Positions 8,099 through 16,286 of a DNA stretch of 57,628 nucleotides are shown piece by piece. Position 1 is the stretch's first letter. Each line of letters begins with the position of its first letter. This DNA comes from Oscillospiraceae bacterium. Its GTDB lineage: Bacteria; Bacillota; Clostridia; Oscillospirales; Oscillospiraceae. The notes under the pieces were generated by a model. The model had not been told where the DNA came from. It searched no databases and worked only from the letters and a program-made list of their open reading frames with translations. The DNA is taken from assembly GCA_910575695.1 (NCBI GenBank), contig CAJTGJ010000027.1:1-57628 (forward strand), in the 5' to 3' direction. Position numbers and translations under genes: made by a program.

Positions 8099-9241
8099 CT
8101 ATGCATCCTTGTAAATCCTTGGCACCCGGGGGGCGGCGGCGCACAGCAGCTCATAGGAAATGGTGCCCGCGATATCCGCCTGCCGCTCCACGGGCAGGTG
8201 CTCGCCGAAGATCTCCGCCGCGTCGCCGGGGCGGACGTCCGCGTCCCCGTCCAGCCCGATCATGCACATATCCATGCAGATCCGGCCCATAATGGGGCGG
8301 CACGCCCCGTCCAGCCACACGCTGCCCCGGCCGGACAGCATCCGGTGCAGCCCGTCGGCGTAGCCGATGGGCAGCACCGCCGTCCGCCCGCCGCCGGGCC
8401 CGAACCGCTGGGTGCAGCCGTAGCTCACCGGGGTGTCCCCCGGGAAGCCCCGCACCGCCGCCACCCGGCTGTACAGCGACATGACAGGCTTCAGCCCCGG
8501 TCCGTCCAGCCCCTCGCAGGAGGGGTCGGGGTAATGCCCGTACAAAGCGATGCCCGGGCGCACCATATCCATATGGGTACAGGGATAGTGTAACACAGCC
8601 GCGCTGGCGGCGCAATGGCGGATTTCAAAAGTCCGGCCGTATTTCTGCTCCAGCTCTTTCAAAACGTCCAGGAACCGGGTGAACTGGAGCATGGTGTACG
8701 CCTCATCCCCGTCGGCATTGGCAAAATGGGTGAAGATCCCCTCCGGCTCCAGGTGGGGCAGAGCGCACAGCCCCGCTATCTCCCCCGCCGCCGCCTCGGG
8801 CCGATGGTCCAGCACCCCCAGGCGGCTCATGCCGGTGTCCGCCTTGAGGTGAATTTTCGCCCGCTTTCCCGCCGCCCCGGCGGCGTCGGACAGCGCCTTT
8901 GCCAGCTCCTGGGTGAACACCGTCTGGGTCAGCCCCAGCGCCACCACCTCGTCCGCCAGCTCCGGCGCGGTGTACCCCAAAATAAGGATAGGCGCCTCAA
9001 GCCCCGCCCGCCGGAGCCGGACCGCCTCATCCAGGCAGGCCACCGCCAGATAGTCTGTCCCCAGCTCCACCAGCCGCCTTGCCACCGGCACGGCCCCGTG
9101 GCCGTAGGCATTGGCTTTCACCGTGCCCAAAAACCTGCTGTCCGGGGCACAGGAGCGCAGGGCCCGGTAGTTATGCTCCAGATTCCCCAGGCTGACCTCA
9201 GCCCAGGTGCGCGTCATGTCACGCGGTATCTCCCGTATCAT
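8099..9241 (-). CDS. alr: alanine racemase
   Basis: 380 residues. A PLP enzyme interconverting L- and D-alanine for peptidoglycan. The PLP-binding lysine is in TVKANAYGHG (Lys42) and the opposite-face catalytic tyrosine in VSYGCTQRFG. The C-terminal beta domain with PIMGRICMDMCMI is intact. The start at 9241 overlaps the lipoprotein gene by 23 bp. An alternative ATG at 9217, one base after the lipoprotein stop, begins MTRTWAEVSL and is equally close to the family N-terminus. Either way translation is likely coupled to the gene upstream. Confidence 0.96.
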   Translation of the reverse strand: MIREIPRDMTRTWAEVSLGNLEHNYRALRSCAPDSRFLGTVKANAYGHGAVPVARRLVELGTDYLAVACLDEAVRLRRAGLEAPILILGYTAPELADEVVALGLTQTVFTQELAKALSDAAGAAGKRAKIHLKADTGMSRLGVLDHRPEAAAGEIAGLCALPHLEPEGIFTHFANADGDEAYTMLQFTRFLDVLKELEQKYGRTFEIRHCAASAAVLHYPCTHMDMVRPGIALYGHYPDPSCEGLDGPGLKPVMSLYSRVAAVRGFPGDTPVSYGCTQRFGPGGGRTAVLPIGYADGLHRMLSGRGSVWLDGACRPIMGRICMDMCMIGLDGDADVRPGDAAEIFGEHLPVERQADIAGTISYELLCAAAPRVPRIYKDA

Positions 9242-9839
9242 CCTGTTTCATCTCCATCGTAAAATTGCTGAACCGGGCCGTCAGCACGGACGCCCCGTCC
9301 ACGCTCACCTCCGCCCCGGTGAGGGCAAGGCTCTCCCGGTCAAAGGTAATCCGGCACTCCGTCCCCGCGTTGGCCTCCGCCTCCGGGTCCCGGAAGGTGA
9401 TCTGCAAAAGCCCTTGATTTTCCCCGGCCCAGGCGCATCTGGCCATATAGCCCCTGTCCACCTGCTCCATCAGCCAGGGCAGGGCGGACACAGCGGTGAG
9501 CCCCTCCCCGTCCAGCAGGCCCAGGGACACCCCGGCCCCGTCGTACTCCAGCACCGTCTCCCCCTGGGCGGTCCGGGCGGTGATGCCCGCCAGCAGCTCC
9601 GGCGCGGTGATGGCGAGCACCGTCTCCCCTTCCCGCCTCCACTGGGCGTCCAGCGTAAAATCGAACACCTTGTCCCCCACCTCCGCCGTCACATCCACGG
9701 TGGAGGACCACCCCGCCAGATTCCCATAGGTGTCCCGGACGGCCAGCGCCGCTGTATCCGGGGTCATCTCCCCGACCCCCGCTTTGCAGGAGCAAAGCAG
9801 GAGGCTCATCATCAGTACACAAGACAGCATCCTGCGCAC
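9219..9839 (-). CDS. lipoprotein of unknown function
   Basis: 206 residues. MRRMLSCVLMMSLLLCSCK is a lipoprotein signal peptide; the lipobox LLLC-S or LCSC-K places the modified Cys at about residue 16-18. The mature part is beta-rich (WSSTVDVTAEVGDKVFDFTL and similar strands), reminiscent of LolA/LppX-like folds that bind lipid, but this is only a shape argument. It lies between nnrD and alr on the same strand with tight spacing, so it belongs to the same transcript. Confidence 0.75.
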   Translation of the reverse strand: MRRMLSCVLMMSLLLCSCKAGVGEMTPDTAALAVRDTYGNLAGWSSTVDVTAEVGDKVFDFTLDAQWRREGETVLAITAPELLAGITARTAQGETVLEYDGAGVSLGLLDGEGLTAVSALPWLMEQVDRGYMARCAWAGENQGLLQITFRDPEAEANAGTECRITFDRESLALTGAEVSVDGASVLTARFSNFTMEMKQDDTGDTA

Positions 9840-9858
9840 GTTCCCAATTCCTCCTTGT

Positions 9859-10695
9859 TTACATTACCTCTTTGATCGCGTATGGTATCTGTTCAATCAA
9901 ATCAGAGGGGGTCATGCCGTACTCCCCCTTATCCGCCGCCGCCAGATCCCCCGCCCGGCCGTGGAGCCACACCGCCGCCGGGACCGCGTTGGGGATGCCC
10001 TGCACCACCAGCGCCGCCATCAGCCCGGCCAGCGCGTCGCCGCTGCCGCCCTTGGCCATGCCGGGGTTGCCGGTGGAGTTGACCACGCACGTTCCGTCCG
10101 GGCGGGCGCTGATGGTGCGGCGCCCCTTCAGCACCAGCGTACACCGGTGGGCCTGGGCGAACCGCCGCGCGCTTTCCCGCCGGTCCCGGATGGGCAGGGA
10201 GCAGCCGGACAGCCGGGCAAACTCCCCGTCGTGGGGGGTGAGGATGGCCTCCCCCACCCGCTCGTCCAACACATTTATATGCCTGGAAACAATATTTAGA
10301 CCGTCCGCGTCCAAAATGACGGGACATTCCAGCTCCCGCAGCAGCGCCGTCACCAGCCGCTCCGCCCGCTCCCCCTGGCCCAGGCCGGGGCCGATCAAAG
10401 CCGCGTCCGCCCCCTTCGCCCGGTCCAGCAGCGCCTGGTCGTCCGCCTCCCAGGGCCACACCATGGCCTCGTCGCATTTCACCGCCGCGATCGGGTAAAT
10501 GTCCTCCGGCACAGCCGCCGTCACCAGCCCCGCGCCGCCCCGGACCGCCGCCCGGGCGCACAGCGCCGCCGCCCCGGTATACCCCCGGCTCCCGGCCAGG
10601 ATAAACAGCCTGCCGTAATCGCCCTTATGGCTGTACGCGTCCCGCTGGGGCAGGCGGATCATGCCGGGCTCCATTGTGATCGTATCCTGTTCCAT
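9859..10695 (-). CDS. nnrD: ADP-dependent NAD(P)H-hydrate dehydratase
   Basis: 278 residues from the ATG at 10695, which has AGGGAGG at ideal spacing. The enzyme repairs damaged NAD(P)H hydrates, releasing NAD(P)H at the expense of ADP. The ribokinase-like fold is recognised by GDYGRLFILAGSRGYTGAA near the start and by GNPGMAKGGSGDALAGLMAA, with the GSGD catalytic/anion-hole motif, near residue 220. The N-terminal epimerase (NnrE) domain found in fused versions is absent. First gene of the leftward group nnrD - lipoprotein - alr - mazF. Confidence 0.92.
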   Translation of the reverse strand: MEQDTITMEPGMIRLPQRDAYSHKGDYGRLFILAGSRGYTGAAALCARAAVRGGAGLVTAAVPEDIYPIAAVKCDEAMVWPWEADDQALLDRAKGADAALIGPGLGQGERAERLVTALLRELECPVILDADGLNIVSRHINVLDERVGEAILTPHDGEFARLSGCSLPIRDRRESARRFAQAHRCTLVLKGRRTISARPDGTCVVNSTGNPGMAKGGSGDALAGLMAALVVQGIPNAVPAAVWLHGRAGDLAAADKGEYGMTPSDLIEQIPYAIKEVM

Positions 10696-10738
10696 CCCGG
10701 TACCTCCCTGATTCAGGCCTCCCACCGATTTCTTCCCC

Positions 10739-10767
10739 ATTATACGGTTTTCCCTCTTGCATTTCAA
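10739..10767 (-). promoter_or_regulatory. promoter of the nnrD-alr group
   Basis: Minus strand TTGAAA (10762-10767), 17 bp, TATAAT (10739-10744). Its -35 shares a base with the -35 of the opposite, pheST promoter. Confidence 0.75.
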
Positions 10768-10785
10768 CCATAATTATGATATAAA
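10757..10785 (+). promoter_or_regulatory. promoter of the T-box/pheST operon
   Basis: Plus strand TTGCAT (10757-10762), 17 bp, TATAAA (10780-10785). Transcription would begin near 10792, at the start of the T-box leader. Confidence 0.7.
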
Positions 10786-10791
10786 GAGGTT

Positions 10792-11033
10792 CAGCGAAAT
10801 GTGAGGAACGGGAAAATAGCGGGCTTGCGCAGTCCAAGAGAGGGGCGGTCACCGGCTGAGAGCCGCCCTGGTGCGTGCCGCTTGTTCGCCCGGGAGCGGC
10901 CCGCGAGAGCGGGACGGTTTGCCGCCGTTAAAGGGCCTTGAGTGCGCACGTTGGAACAATGTGCGAATTGCGGGTGGTAACGCGGAGGGTTTTGCCTTTC
11001 GTCCCCAGTTATGGGGGCGGAGGGCATTTTTCA
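10792..11033 (+). promoter_or_regulatory. T-box riboswitch (probably tRNA-Phe responsive)
   Basis: A 240-nt leader with the hallmark T-box sequence GGGTGGTAACGCGG (10972-10985). Just after it a competing terminator forms: TCGTCCCC and GGGGGCGGA arms, then a T-rich run at 11026-11031. Upstream are stem I features (GAGAGGGGCGGTCACC with GAGAGCCGCC). A TTC at 10885-10887 sits where the specifier codon is expected, ahead of GCCCGGGAGCGG. TTC encodes Phe, matching the downstream pheS/pheT. Uncharged tRNA-Phe would stabilise the antiterminator and allow transcription. Confidence 0.88.
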
Positions 11034-11071
11034 TCTTATGCCGCACGTCAAGCGGTGAGAAGGGAGCGCCA

Positions 11072-11293
11072 ATGAAGCTGGAATTTGAGATATGCAAACA
11101 CATCGCGGACATTTCCAAGCCGAACAACGGCTGGATCAAGGAACTCAACTATATCAGCTGGGACAGCAGGGAACCGGTCTATGACATCCGAACCTGGACG
11201 GAGAATCACAGCAAGTACGGCAGAGGTGTGACGATCACCTCCGGGGAAATGGCTGTTTTAAAGCAGGTTCTTCTTGAAATGAACGTATTTTAG
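11072..11293 (+). CDS. YdbC/PC4-like single-stranded-DNA-binding protein
   Basis: 73 residues. It resembles the YdbC family (PC4 transcriptional-coactivator fold): a beta strand start LEFEICKHIADIS, GWIKELNYISWD, then YDIRTWTENHSKYGRGVTIT with the conserved DIRTW motif, and a C-terminal helix. These small proteins bind single-stranded nucleic acid as dimers. AGAAGGGAG precedes the ATG. It lies between the T-box terminator and pheS, so its expression should rise on phenylalanine limitation. Its role in this operon is not known. Confidence 0.82.
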   Translation: MKLEFEICKHIADISKPNNGWIKELNYISWDSREPVYDIRTWTENHSKYGRGVTITSGEMAVLKQVLLEMNVF

Positions 11294-11326
11294 TTTATCC
11301 ACATCCAAATAAAGGAGTTTTACAGC

Positions 11327-12352
11327 ATGAAAGAACAATTAGCAAAGATCCGCGCCGAAGCGCTCTCCGCCTTCGGGAGCGTCAAGGACGCCGCCGCCCT
11401 GGACGAGCTCCGGGTGAAATACCTGGGCAAAAAGGGCGAGCTGACGGCGGTGCTCAAGCAGATGGGCCGTCTGTCCGCCGAGGAGCGCCCCGCCATGGGC
11501 CAGCTGGCCAACGAGGTGCGCGCCGCGCTGGAAACCGCCCTGGACACCGCCTCGGAGAAGCTGGCCCAGGCCGCGCTGTCCGCCAGGCTGAAGGCGGAGA
11601 CGGTGGACGTGACCATCCCCGGCAAGCAAGTCCAGGTGGGTCACCAGCACCCCATGAACACCGCGCTGGAGGAGATGAAGGAGATCTTCATCGGCATGGG
11701 CTTCACCATCCTGGACGGCCCGGAGGTGGAGCTGGCTGAGCTGAACTTCGACCGCCTCAACGCCGAGGAGGGCCATCCCAGCCGGGACTGGTCGGACACC
11801 TTCTACTTTGATGAGGACAGCCGGGTGATGCTGCGCTCCCAGACCAGCCCCATGCAGGTCCGGGCCATGGACACCATGCCCCTGCCCATCCGCATGATCG
11901 CCCCCGGCCGGGTGTACCGCAAGGACGAGGTGGACGCCACCCACTCCCCCATGTTCCACCAGGTGGAGGGCATGGTCATCGACAAGGGCGTTACCATGGC
12001 GGATCTGAAGGGCACCCTGGCCACCGTGGCCCAGCGGCTGTACGGCCCGGACACCAAGACCCGTTTCCGCCCCCACCACTTCCCCTTCACCGAGCCCTCC
12101 TGCGAAATGGACGTGCAGTGCCACAAGTGCGGCGGCAAGGGCTGCCCCACCTGCAAGGGGGAGGGCTGGATTGAGCTTCTGGGCGCGGGGATGATCCACC
12201 CCCGTGTGCTGGAGATGGCGGGCATCGACCCGGAGGAGTGGTCGGGCTGGGCCTTCGGCTTCGGCCTGGACCGGCTGGCCATGCTGCGTTACAAGATTGA
12301 TGACGTACGGCTGATCTTCGAGAACGACATTCGTTTCCTGGAGCAGTTTTAA
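11327..12352 (+). CDS. pheS: phenylalanine--tRNA ligase alpha subunit
   Basis: 341 residues, normal length. The class II catalytic subunit attaches Phe to tRNA-Phe as an alpha2-beta2 enzyme with PheT. An N-terminal coiled-coil (residues 1-90) contacts tRNA. Motif 2 (GRVYRKDEVDATHSPMFHQV) lies around residue 190-210 and motif 3 (GFGLDRLAMLRYKI) near the end. A Cys-rich insertion, CHKCGGKGCPTCKGEGW (around residues 265-281), could bind zinc and is seen in many Firmicute PheS proteins. AAAGGAG precedes the ATG. Confidence 0.97.
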   Translation: MKEQLAKIRAEALSAFGSVKDAAALDELRVKYLGKKGELTAVLKQMGRLSAEERPAMGQLANEVRAALETALDTASEKLAQAALSARLKAETVDVTIPGKQVQVGHQHPMNTALEEMKEIFIGMGFTILDGPEVELAELNFDRLNAEEGHPSRDWSDTFYFDEDSRVMLRSQTSPMQVRAMDTMPLPIRMIAPGRVYRKDEVDATHSPMFHQVEGMVIDKGVTMADLKGTLATVAQRLYGPDTKTRFRPHHFPFTEPSCEMDVQCHKCGGKGCPTCKGEGWIELLGAGMIHPRVLEMAGIDPEEWSGWAFGFGLDRLAMLRYKIDDVRLIFENDIRFLEQF

Positions 12353-12373
12353 GGGCGTCCTCGCCGGACCGGC

Positions 12374-12401
12374 GTTCCTTTTTCTTGAAAGAAAAAGGAA
12401 C
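12374..12401. repeat. perfect 13-bp inverted repeat between pheS and pheT
   Basis: GTTCCTTTTTCTT (12374-12386), 2-nt loop, AAGAAAAAGGAAC (12389-12401). It occupies the 116-bp pheS-pheT gap, unusual for an operon in which the two genes normally abut. It would form a stable hairpin in the mRNA but lacks a proper T-run on the plus strand. Confidence 0.7.
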
Positions 12402-12468
12402 CAAAAAGAACTTTGACCGCGAAACTGCGTTTCGCTCCTACTATTTTATTTTAAGAGGGGTTTTATAT

Positions 12469-15297
12469 ATGAATTTATCCCGAAAGTGGCTGAATGAGTT
12501 TGTAAAAATTGATATCCCCGACCGGGAGTTCGCCGAGGCCATGACCCTGTCCGGCTCCAAGGTGGAGGGCACCACCGACCTGGGGGCAGAGATTTCCAAC
12601 GTGGTGGTGGGCCGCGTCCAGTCCATGGAGCGCCACCCCGACTCCGACCATATGTGGGTGTGCCAGCTGGACGTGGGGAAGGACGAGCCGGTCCAGATCG
12701 TCACCGGGGCCTGGAACATCCATGTGGGCGATCTGGTGCCCGTGGCCCTGCACAATTCCACCCTCCCCGGCGGGAAGAAGATCACCAAGGGCAAGCTGAG
12801 GGGTGTGATGTCCAACGGGATGCTGTGCTCCCTGTCCGAGCTGGGCCTGGACGAGCGGGACTTCCCCTACGCCGTCATCACCGCCGCCGCGCTTTTGAAT
12901 GACTACAAGCCCATCGACCCGGAAAAGCCCTCCATCCCCGCCGATATCCAGCCTGGACACAAGATTTTCGGCCCGGTGGTGTGCGCCGGCGTTGGCGCTG
13001 TCACCCCCGCCGGGGAGGGCCGCTGGGCCTGCGGACTGATGTGGACGGAAGGCGGAGAGCCCGTTGGCACTACGGTGGAGACAGACTGCCAGAACATCCA
13101 CTCTATGGATCTGGTGGCCTTCAACACCAAAACCCGGTCCATCTGCACCCTGGCCGACCTCCGCGCCGAGCAGAAGGAGTTCCCCCACTGCATCCCCGAC
13201 GGCATTTTCGTCCTCCAGGAGGACTGCAAGCCCGGGGACGACATCAAACCGGTGACCGGGCTGGACGACCACGTGGTGGAGTTTGAGATCACCCCCAACC
13301 GCCCGGACTGCCTGTCCGTCATCGGCCTGGTCCGGGAGGTGTCCGCCACCTTTGATGTGCCCTATAACCTCCACGAGCCAGTGGTGAAGGGGGGCGGCCC
13401 CGGCGTGCTCCCCGAGCTGCTGGACGTGGAAACCCCGGCCTCTGATCTGGTGCCCCGGTACACCGCCCGGATGGTGCGCAACGTGAAGATCGCCCCCTCC
13501 CCCAAGTGGATGCGGGAGCGCCTGCGGGCCATGGGAATCCGGCCCATCAACAACATCGTGGACATCACCAACTACGTCATGCTGGAGTATGGCCAGCCCA
13601 TGCACGCCTTTGATTACCGCTATGTCAACGGCGGGAAGATCATCGTCCGCCGGGCGGAGGAGGGCGAAAAGCTCACCACCCTGGACGGCAAGGAGCACAC
13701 CCTTACCGCCAACCACCTGGTCATTGCCGACGAGGGCCGGGCCGTGGGCCTGGCGGGCATCATGGGCGGATTGAACTCCGAAATCGTGGCCGACACCGTG
13801 GACGTGGTATTCGAGTCTGCCTGCTTTGACGGCACCTGTATCCGCAAGGGGGCCTTGGCCCTTGGTATGCGCACCGAGGCGTCGGCTAAGTTCGAAAAGG
13901 GGCTGGACCCCATGAACACCCTGCCCGCCGTCAACCGGGCCTGTGAGCTGGTGGAGCTGCTGGGCGCGGGCGAGGTGGTGGACGGCGTCATCGATATTTT
14001 GAATAACGTCCCTCAGCCCTGGACCGTGACTATGGACCCGGAGCGGGTCAACGCCCTGCTGGGCACCGATATTGACCCGGTGGATATGTACTGTCTGCTG
14101 GAGCGGGTGAACATCCTGACCAAGGAAAAGGACTTCCCCAACGGGCCCGCCGAGGTGGTCATCCCCTCCTGGCGGGGCGACGTGCGCCGTCTGGCCGATT
14201 TGGCCGAGGAGGTGGCCCGGTTCTACGGCTACAACAACATCCCCAGCACCCTGATGCGGGGCCAGACCACCCAGGGCGGCTGGTCCCCGGCGCAGAAGCT
14301 GGAGAACCGGCTGGGCGGGCTGTGCCGCACCTGCGGATACAGCGAGATCATCACCTATTCCTTCATCAGCCCCGCCGCCTACGATAAAATCCTGTGGGGT
14401 CAGGACAATTTCCACCGCAAATCGTTCAAAATTCTGAACCCCCTGGGGGAGGACACCTCCATCATGCGCACCACCACCCTGCCCTCCATGCTGGAGGTGC
14501 TGGCCCGCAACTACAACAACCGCAGCAAGGCCGCGTGGCTGTACGAGCTGGGCCGCATCTATACGCCCAAGGCCCCCGGCCCCGTCCCCACCCTGGACGT
14601 ATCCGAGGACAAGCTGGCGGAGCTGGGCCTGTCCGGCCTTGGCAAGGCCCTGGCGGACGCAGTGAGCAAGCTGGACGGCGGGAACGACGGCCTTGCCATG
14701 GAGGCCCAGATTCTTACCCTGGGGGCCTACGGGAACGGTATGGACTTCTTCACCATGAAGGGGGCCGTGGAAGCGCTCTTAAAGGGCATCCGCGCCCAGG
14801 ACGTGCACTTCGAGGTGTGCGCGGAGGACGTCAGCTACCATCCGGGCCGCTGCGCCTACGTGTACAGCGGCAGCAATATCGTGGGCGTGTTCGGCCAGAT
14901 CCATCCCCAGGCCGCGAAGAACTTCGGCGTGGACGCCGAGCTGTACTGCGCGGAGCTGTCCTTTGACGAGCTGCTGCTGGCCTGCGGCCCCGACCCGGAG
15001 TACGCGCCCCTGCCCAAATTCCCCGCCGTCACCCGGGATATTGCCGTGGTGTGTGACGAAGCCGTCACCGTGGGCGCGCTGGAGGCGGCCATCCGCCGGG
15101 GCGCCAAGGGCCTGCTGAAGGATGCGGCGCTGTTCGACATCTACCGGGGCAAAAACATCGGCGAGGGCAAAAAGTCGGTGGCGTTCAACCTGACCCTCCG
15201 GGCGGACGACCGCTCCCTCACCGGCGAGGAAGCCGACGAGGACGTGAAGTCCATTTTGGAGGCGCTGGAAAAGGACTGCGGCGCGGTGCTGCGGTAA
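12469..15297 (+). CDS. pheT: phenylalanine--tRNA ligase beta subunit, with a long insertion
   Basis: 942 residues against about 800 for the family. Order: tRNA-binding OB domain (about 40-155), B3/4 editing domain, B5 domain, catalytic-like core, and C-terminal anticodon-binding FDX-ACB domain (PKFPAVTRDIAVVCDEAVTV onward). The start at 12469 has AGAGGGG upstream. The OB domain runs as expected to SELGLDERDFPYA (residue 135). The standard continuation, PDGIFVLQED, resumes only at residue 243. The intervening stretch of about 106 residues contains DIQPGHKIFGPVVCAGVGAV and TRSICTLADLRAEQKEF and matches nothing I recognise in PheT. The reading frame is open throughout, so it is probably expressed. 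Confidence 0.95.
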   Translation: MNLSRKWLNEFVKIDIPDREFAEAMTLSGSKVEGTTDLGAEISNVVVGRVQSMERHPDSDHMWVCQLDVGKDEPVQIVTGAWNIHVGDLVPVALHNSTLPGGKKITKGKLRGVMSNGMLCSLSELGLDERDFPYAVITAAALLNDYKPIDPEKPSIPADIQPGHKIFGPVVCAGVGAVTPAGEGRWACGLMWTEGGEPVGTTVETDCQNIHSMDLVAFNTKTRSICTLADLRAEQKEFPHCIPDGIFVLQEDCKPGDDIKPVTGLDDHVVEFEITPNRPDCLSVIGLVREVSATFDVPYNLHEPVVKGGGPGVLPELLDVETPASDLVPRYTARMVRNVKIAPSPKWMRERLRAMGIRPINNIVDITNYVMLEYGQPMHAFDYRYVNGGKIIVRRAEEGEKLTTLDGKEHTLTANHLVIADEGRAVGLAGIMGGLNSEIVADTVDVVFESACFDGTCIRKGALALGMRTEASAKFEKGLDPMNTLPAVNRACELVELLGAGEVVDGVIDILNNVPQPWTVTMDPERVNALLGTDIDPVDMYCLLERVNILTKEKDFPNGPAEVVIPSWRGDVRRLADLAEEVARFYGYNNIPSTLMRGQTTQGGWSPAQKLENRLGGLCRTCGYSEIITYSFISPAAYDKILWGQDNFHRKSFKILNPLGEDTSIMRTTTLPSMLEVLARNYNNRSKAAWLYELGRIYTPKAPGPVPTLDVSEDKLAELGLSGLGKALADAVSKLDGGNDGLAMEAQILTLGAYGNGMDFFTMKGAVEALLKGIRAQDVHFEVCAEDVSYHPGRCAYVYSGSNIVGVFGQIHPQAAKNFGVDAELYCAELSFDELLLACGPDPEYAPLPKFPAVTRDIAVVCDEAVTVGALEAAIRRGAKGLLKDAALFDIYRGKNIGEGKKSVAFNLTLRADDRSLTGEEADEDVKSILEALEKDCGAVLR

Positions 15298-15315
15298 CAT
15301 CATCATTGGAACGCG

Positions 15316-15352
15316 CAAGGGGCGGCTTCCCGGTTTGGGAAACCGCCCCTTG
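15316..15352. terminator. intrinsic terminator after pheT, shared with the convergent gene
   Basis: CAAGGGGCGG (15316-15325) / CCGCCCCTTG (15343-15352), with a smaller TCCC/GGGA stem in the loop, followed by TTAT. It lies between pheT and the DUF2812 gene on the other strand. Confidence 0.75.
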
Positions 15353-15366
15353 TTATGCCGCGCCCG

Positions 15367-15951
15367 CTATTCCTCCAGCCCATCCTGCTTCTTCAGCCGC
15401 GCCAGCGCAATCTGATACCACGCCAGCATCGCCAGGGCCAGCGACGCGAAAATCCCCGCCGCCCACGACCGCATCAAAATCCCCATGGGCGCCATCACCA
15501 CGAACAGGAACAGGGCGGGCCGCCTGCAATCCTTATAATACTGCGCCTTGTCCTCATGGGCAGTGTGCAGCTCAAAGGGCCTTCCGTCGTTCTCCTTTTC
15601 CACAATGAGCAGCTCCCGGTTGTAGGTGGTGGCGTTGGAGGCCAGCCGCCCGCCCTGATCTGCCCAGGGGCGAACCTCCACCTTGCCCACGTTCCAGTCC
15701 AGGTTGGCGTTTTTAAAAAACACCCTGTAACCGCAGTCCTCCAGAAAACGGGCATAATTGTCCGCCTCCCCCCGGGATTTGCAGCCCACAAACTCCACAC
15801 AGTAGCGGTACTGTCCCGGGGAACAGGGTTCAAACTCGTACAGCAGCTTTTCAGTACGCACCAGCCGGAAGCCCCGATCCGCCATTTTGTCCAGCCACTT
15901 CCCCTGTGTCCCCAGCAGGCCCCCGAAAAACCGGTAACACCGTTTCTTCAT
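15367..15951 (-). CDS. DUF2812 domain membrane protein
   Basis: 194 residues. Start at 15951 (ATG with AGGAGGTG at good spacing); a GTG three codons earlier lacks spacing. The N-terminal 130 residues match DUF2812 (CYRFFGG, EKWL-like QGKWLDKMADRGFRL, LYEFEPCSPGQYRYCVEF). Two hydrophobic helices follow (ALFLFVVMAPMGILM and AGIFASLALAMLAWYQIAL). DUF2812 proteins are regularly encoded with PadR regulators, as here. They are thought to be membrane partners, but the function is not established. It overlaps the PadR gene by 101 bp. Confidence 0.88.
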   Translation of the reverse strand: MKKRCYRFFGGLLGTQGKWLDKMADRGFRLVRTEKLLYEFEPCSPGQYRYCVEFVGCKSRGEADNYARFLEDCGYRVFFKNANLDWNVGKVEVRPWADQGGRLASNATTYNRELLIVEKENDGRPFELHTAHEDKAQYYKDCRRPALFLFVVMAPMGILMRSWAAGIFASLALAMLAWYQIALARLKKQDGLEE

Positions 15952-16273
15952 GTTCCGCACCTCCTATGATTTCCGCCGCAATGCCCGCCAGCTCGCGGAT
16001 CCGCGCCAGTTCCCTGTCCGCAGCCTCCCGCCCCAGGGGCGTGACGGCGTACTCCTTTTTTCTCCCCCCGCCGCTTCCAACGGGGGCAATCCAGCCCTTT
16101 TCCTGGAGGGCGTTCAGCGCCCCATACAGCGTCCCCGCCCCCAGCGCCAGCCGTCCGCCTGTTTTTTCCTCAATGAACTGCATGACGGAATAGCCGTGGC
16201 GGGGCGTGTACAGGGCCAGCAGGATATAAAAGGTCACCTCTGTCAACGCGCCGCCCTTTGTGTTATCCCTCAC
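15851..16273 (-). CDS. PadR-family transcriptional regulator
   Basis: 140 residues from a GTG start (16273) preceded by TAGGAGGGG. Winged-helix PadR features: LTEVTFYILLALYTPRHGYS, LALGAGTLYGALNALQEKGW, then the wing with KKEYAVTPLGREAA. After the helical dimerisation region the frame stays open for about 35 low-complexity residues (GPAGDTGEVAGQNGGSGLPA) that overlap the DUF2812 gene. This tail is atypical and suggests a displaced stop codon. The 38-bp palindrome immediately upstream is very likely its own operator. Confidence 0.88.
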   Translation of the reverse strand: MRDNTKGGALTEVTFYILLALYTPRHGYSVMQFIEEKTGGRLALGAGTLYGALNALQEKGWIAPVGSGGGRKKEYAVTPLGREAADRELARIRELAGIAAEIIGGAEHEETVLPVFRGPAGDTGEVAGQNGGSGLPAGAY

Positions 16274-16286
16274 AGCATCCCCTCCT

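Noticed and set aside
12475..14415. A 646-codon minus-strand frame opposite pheT, and similar frames opposite polA, gltX and alr
   Set aside because: The opposite strands encode recognisable enzymes with full motifs; the antisense products have no domain and arise from high GC.
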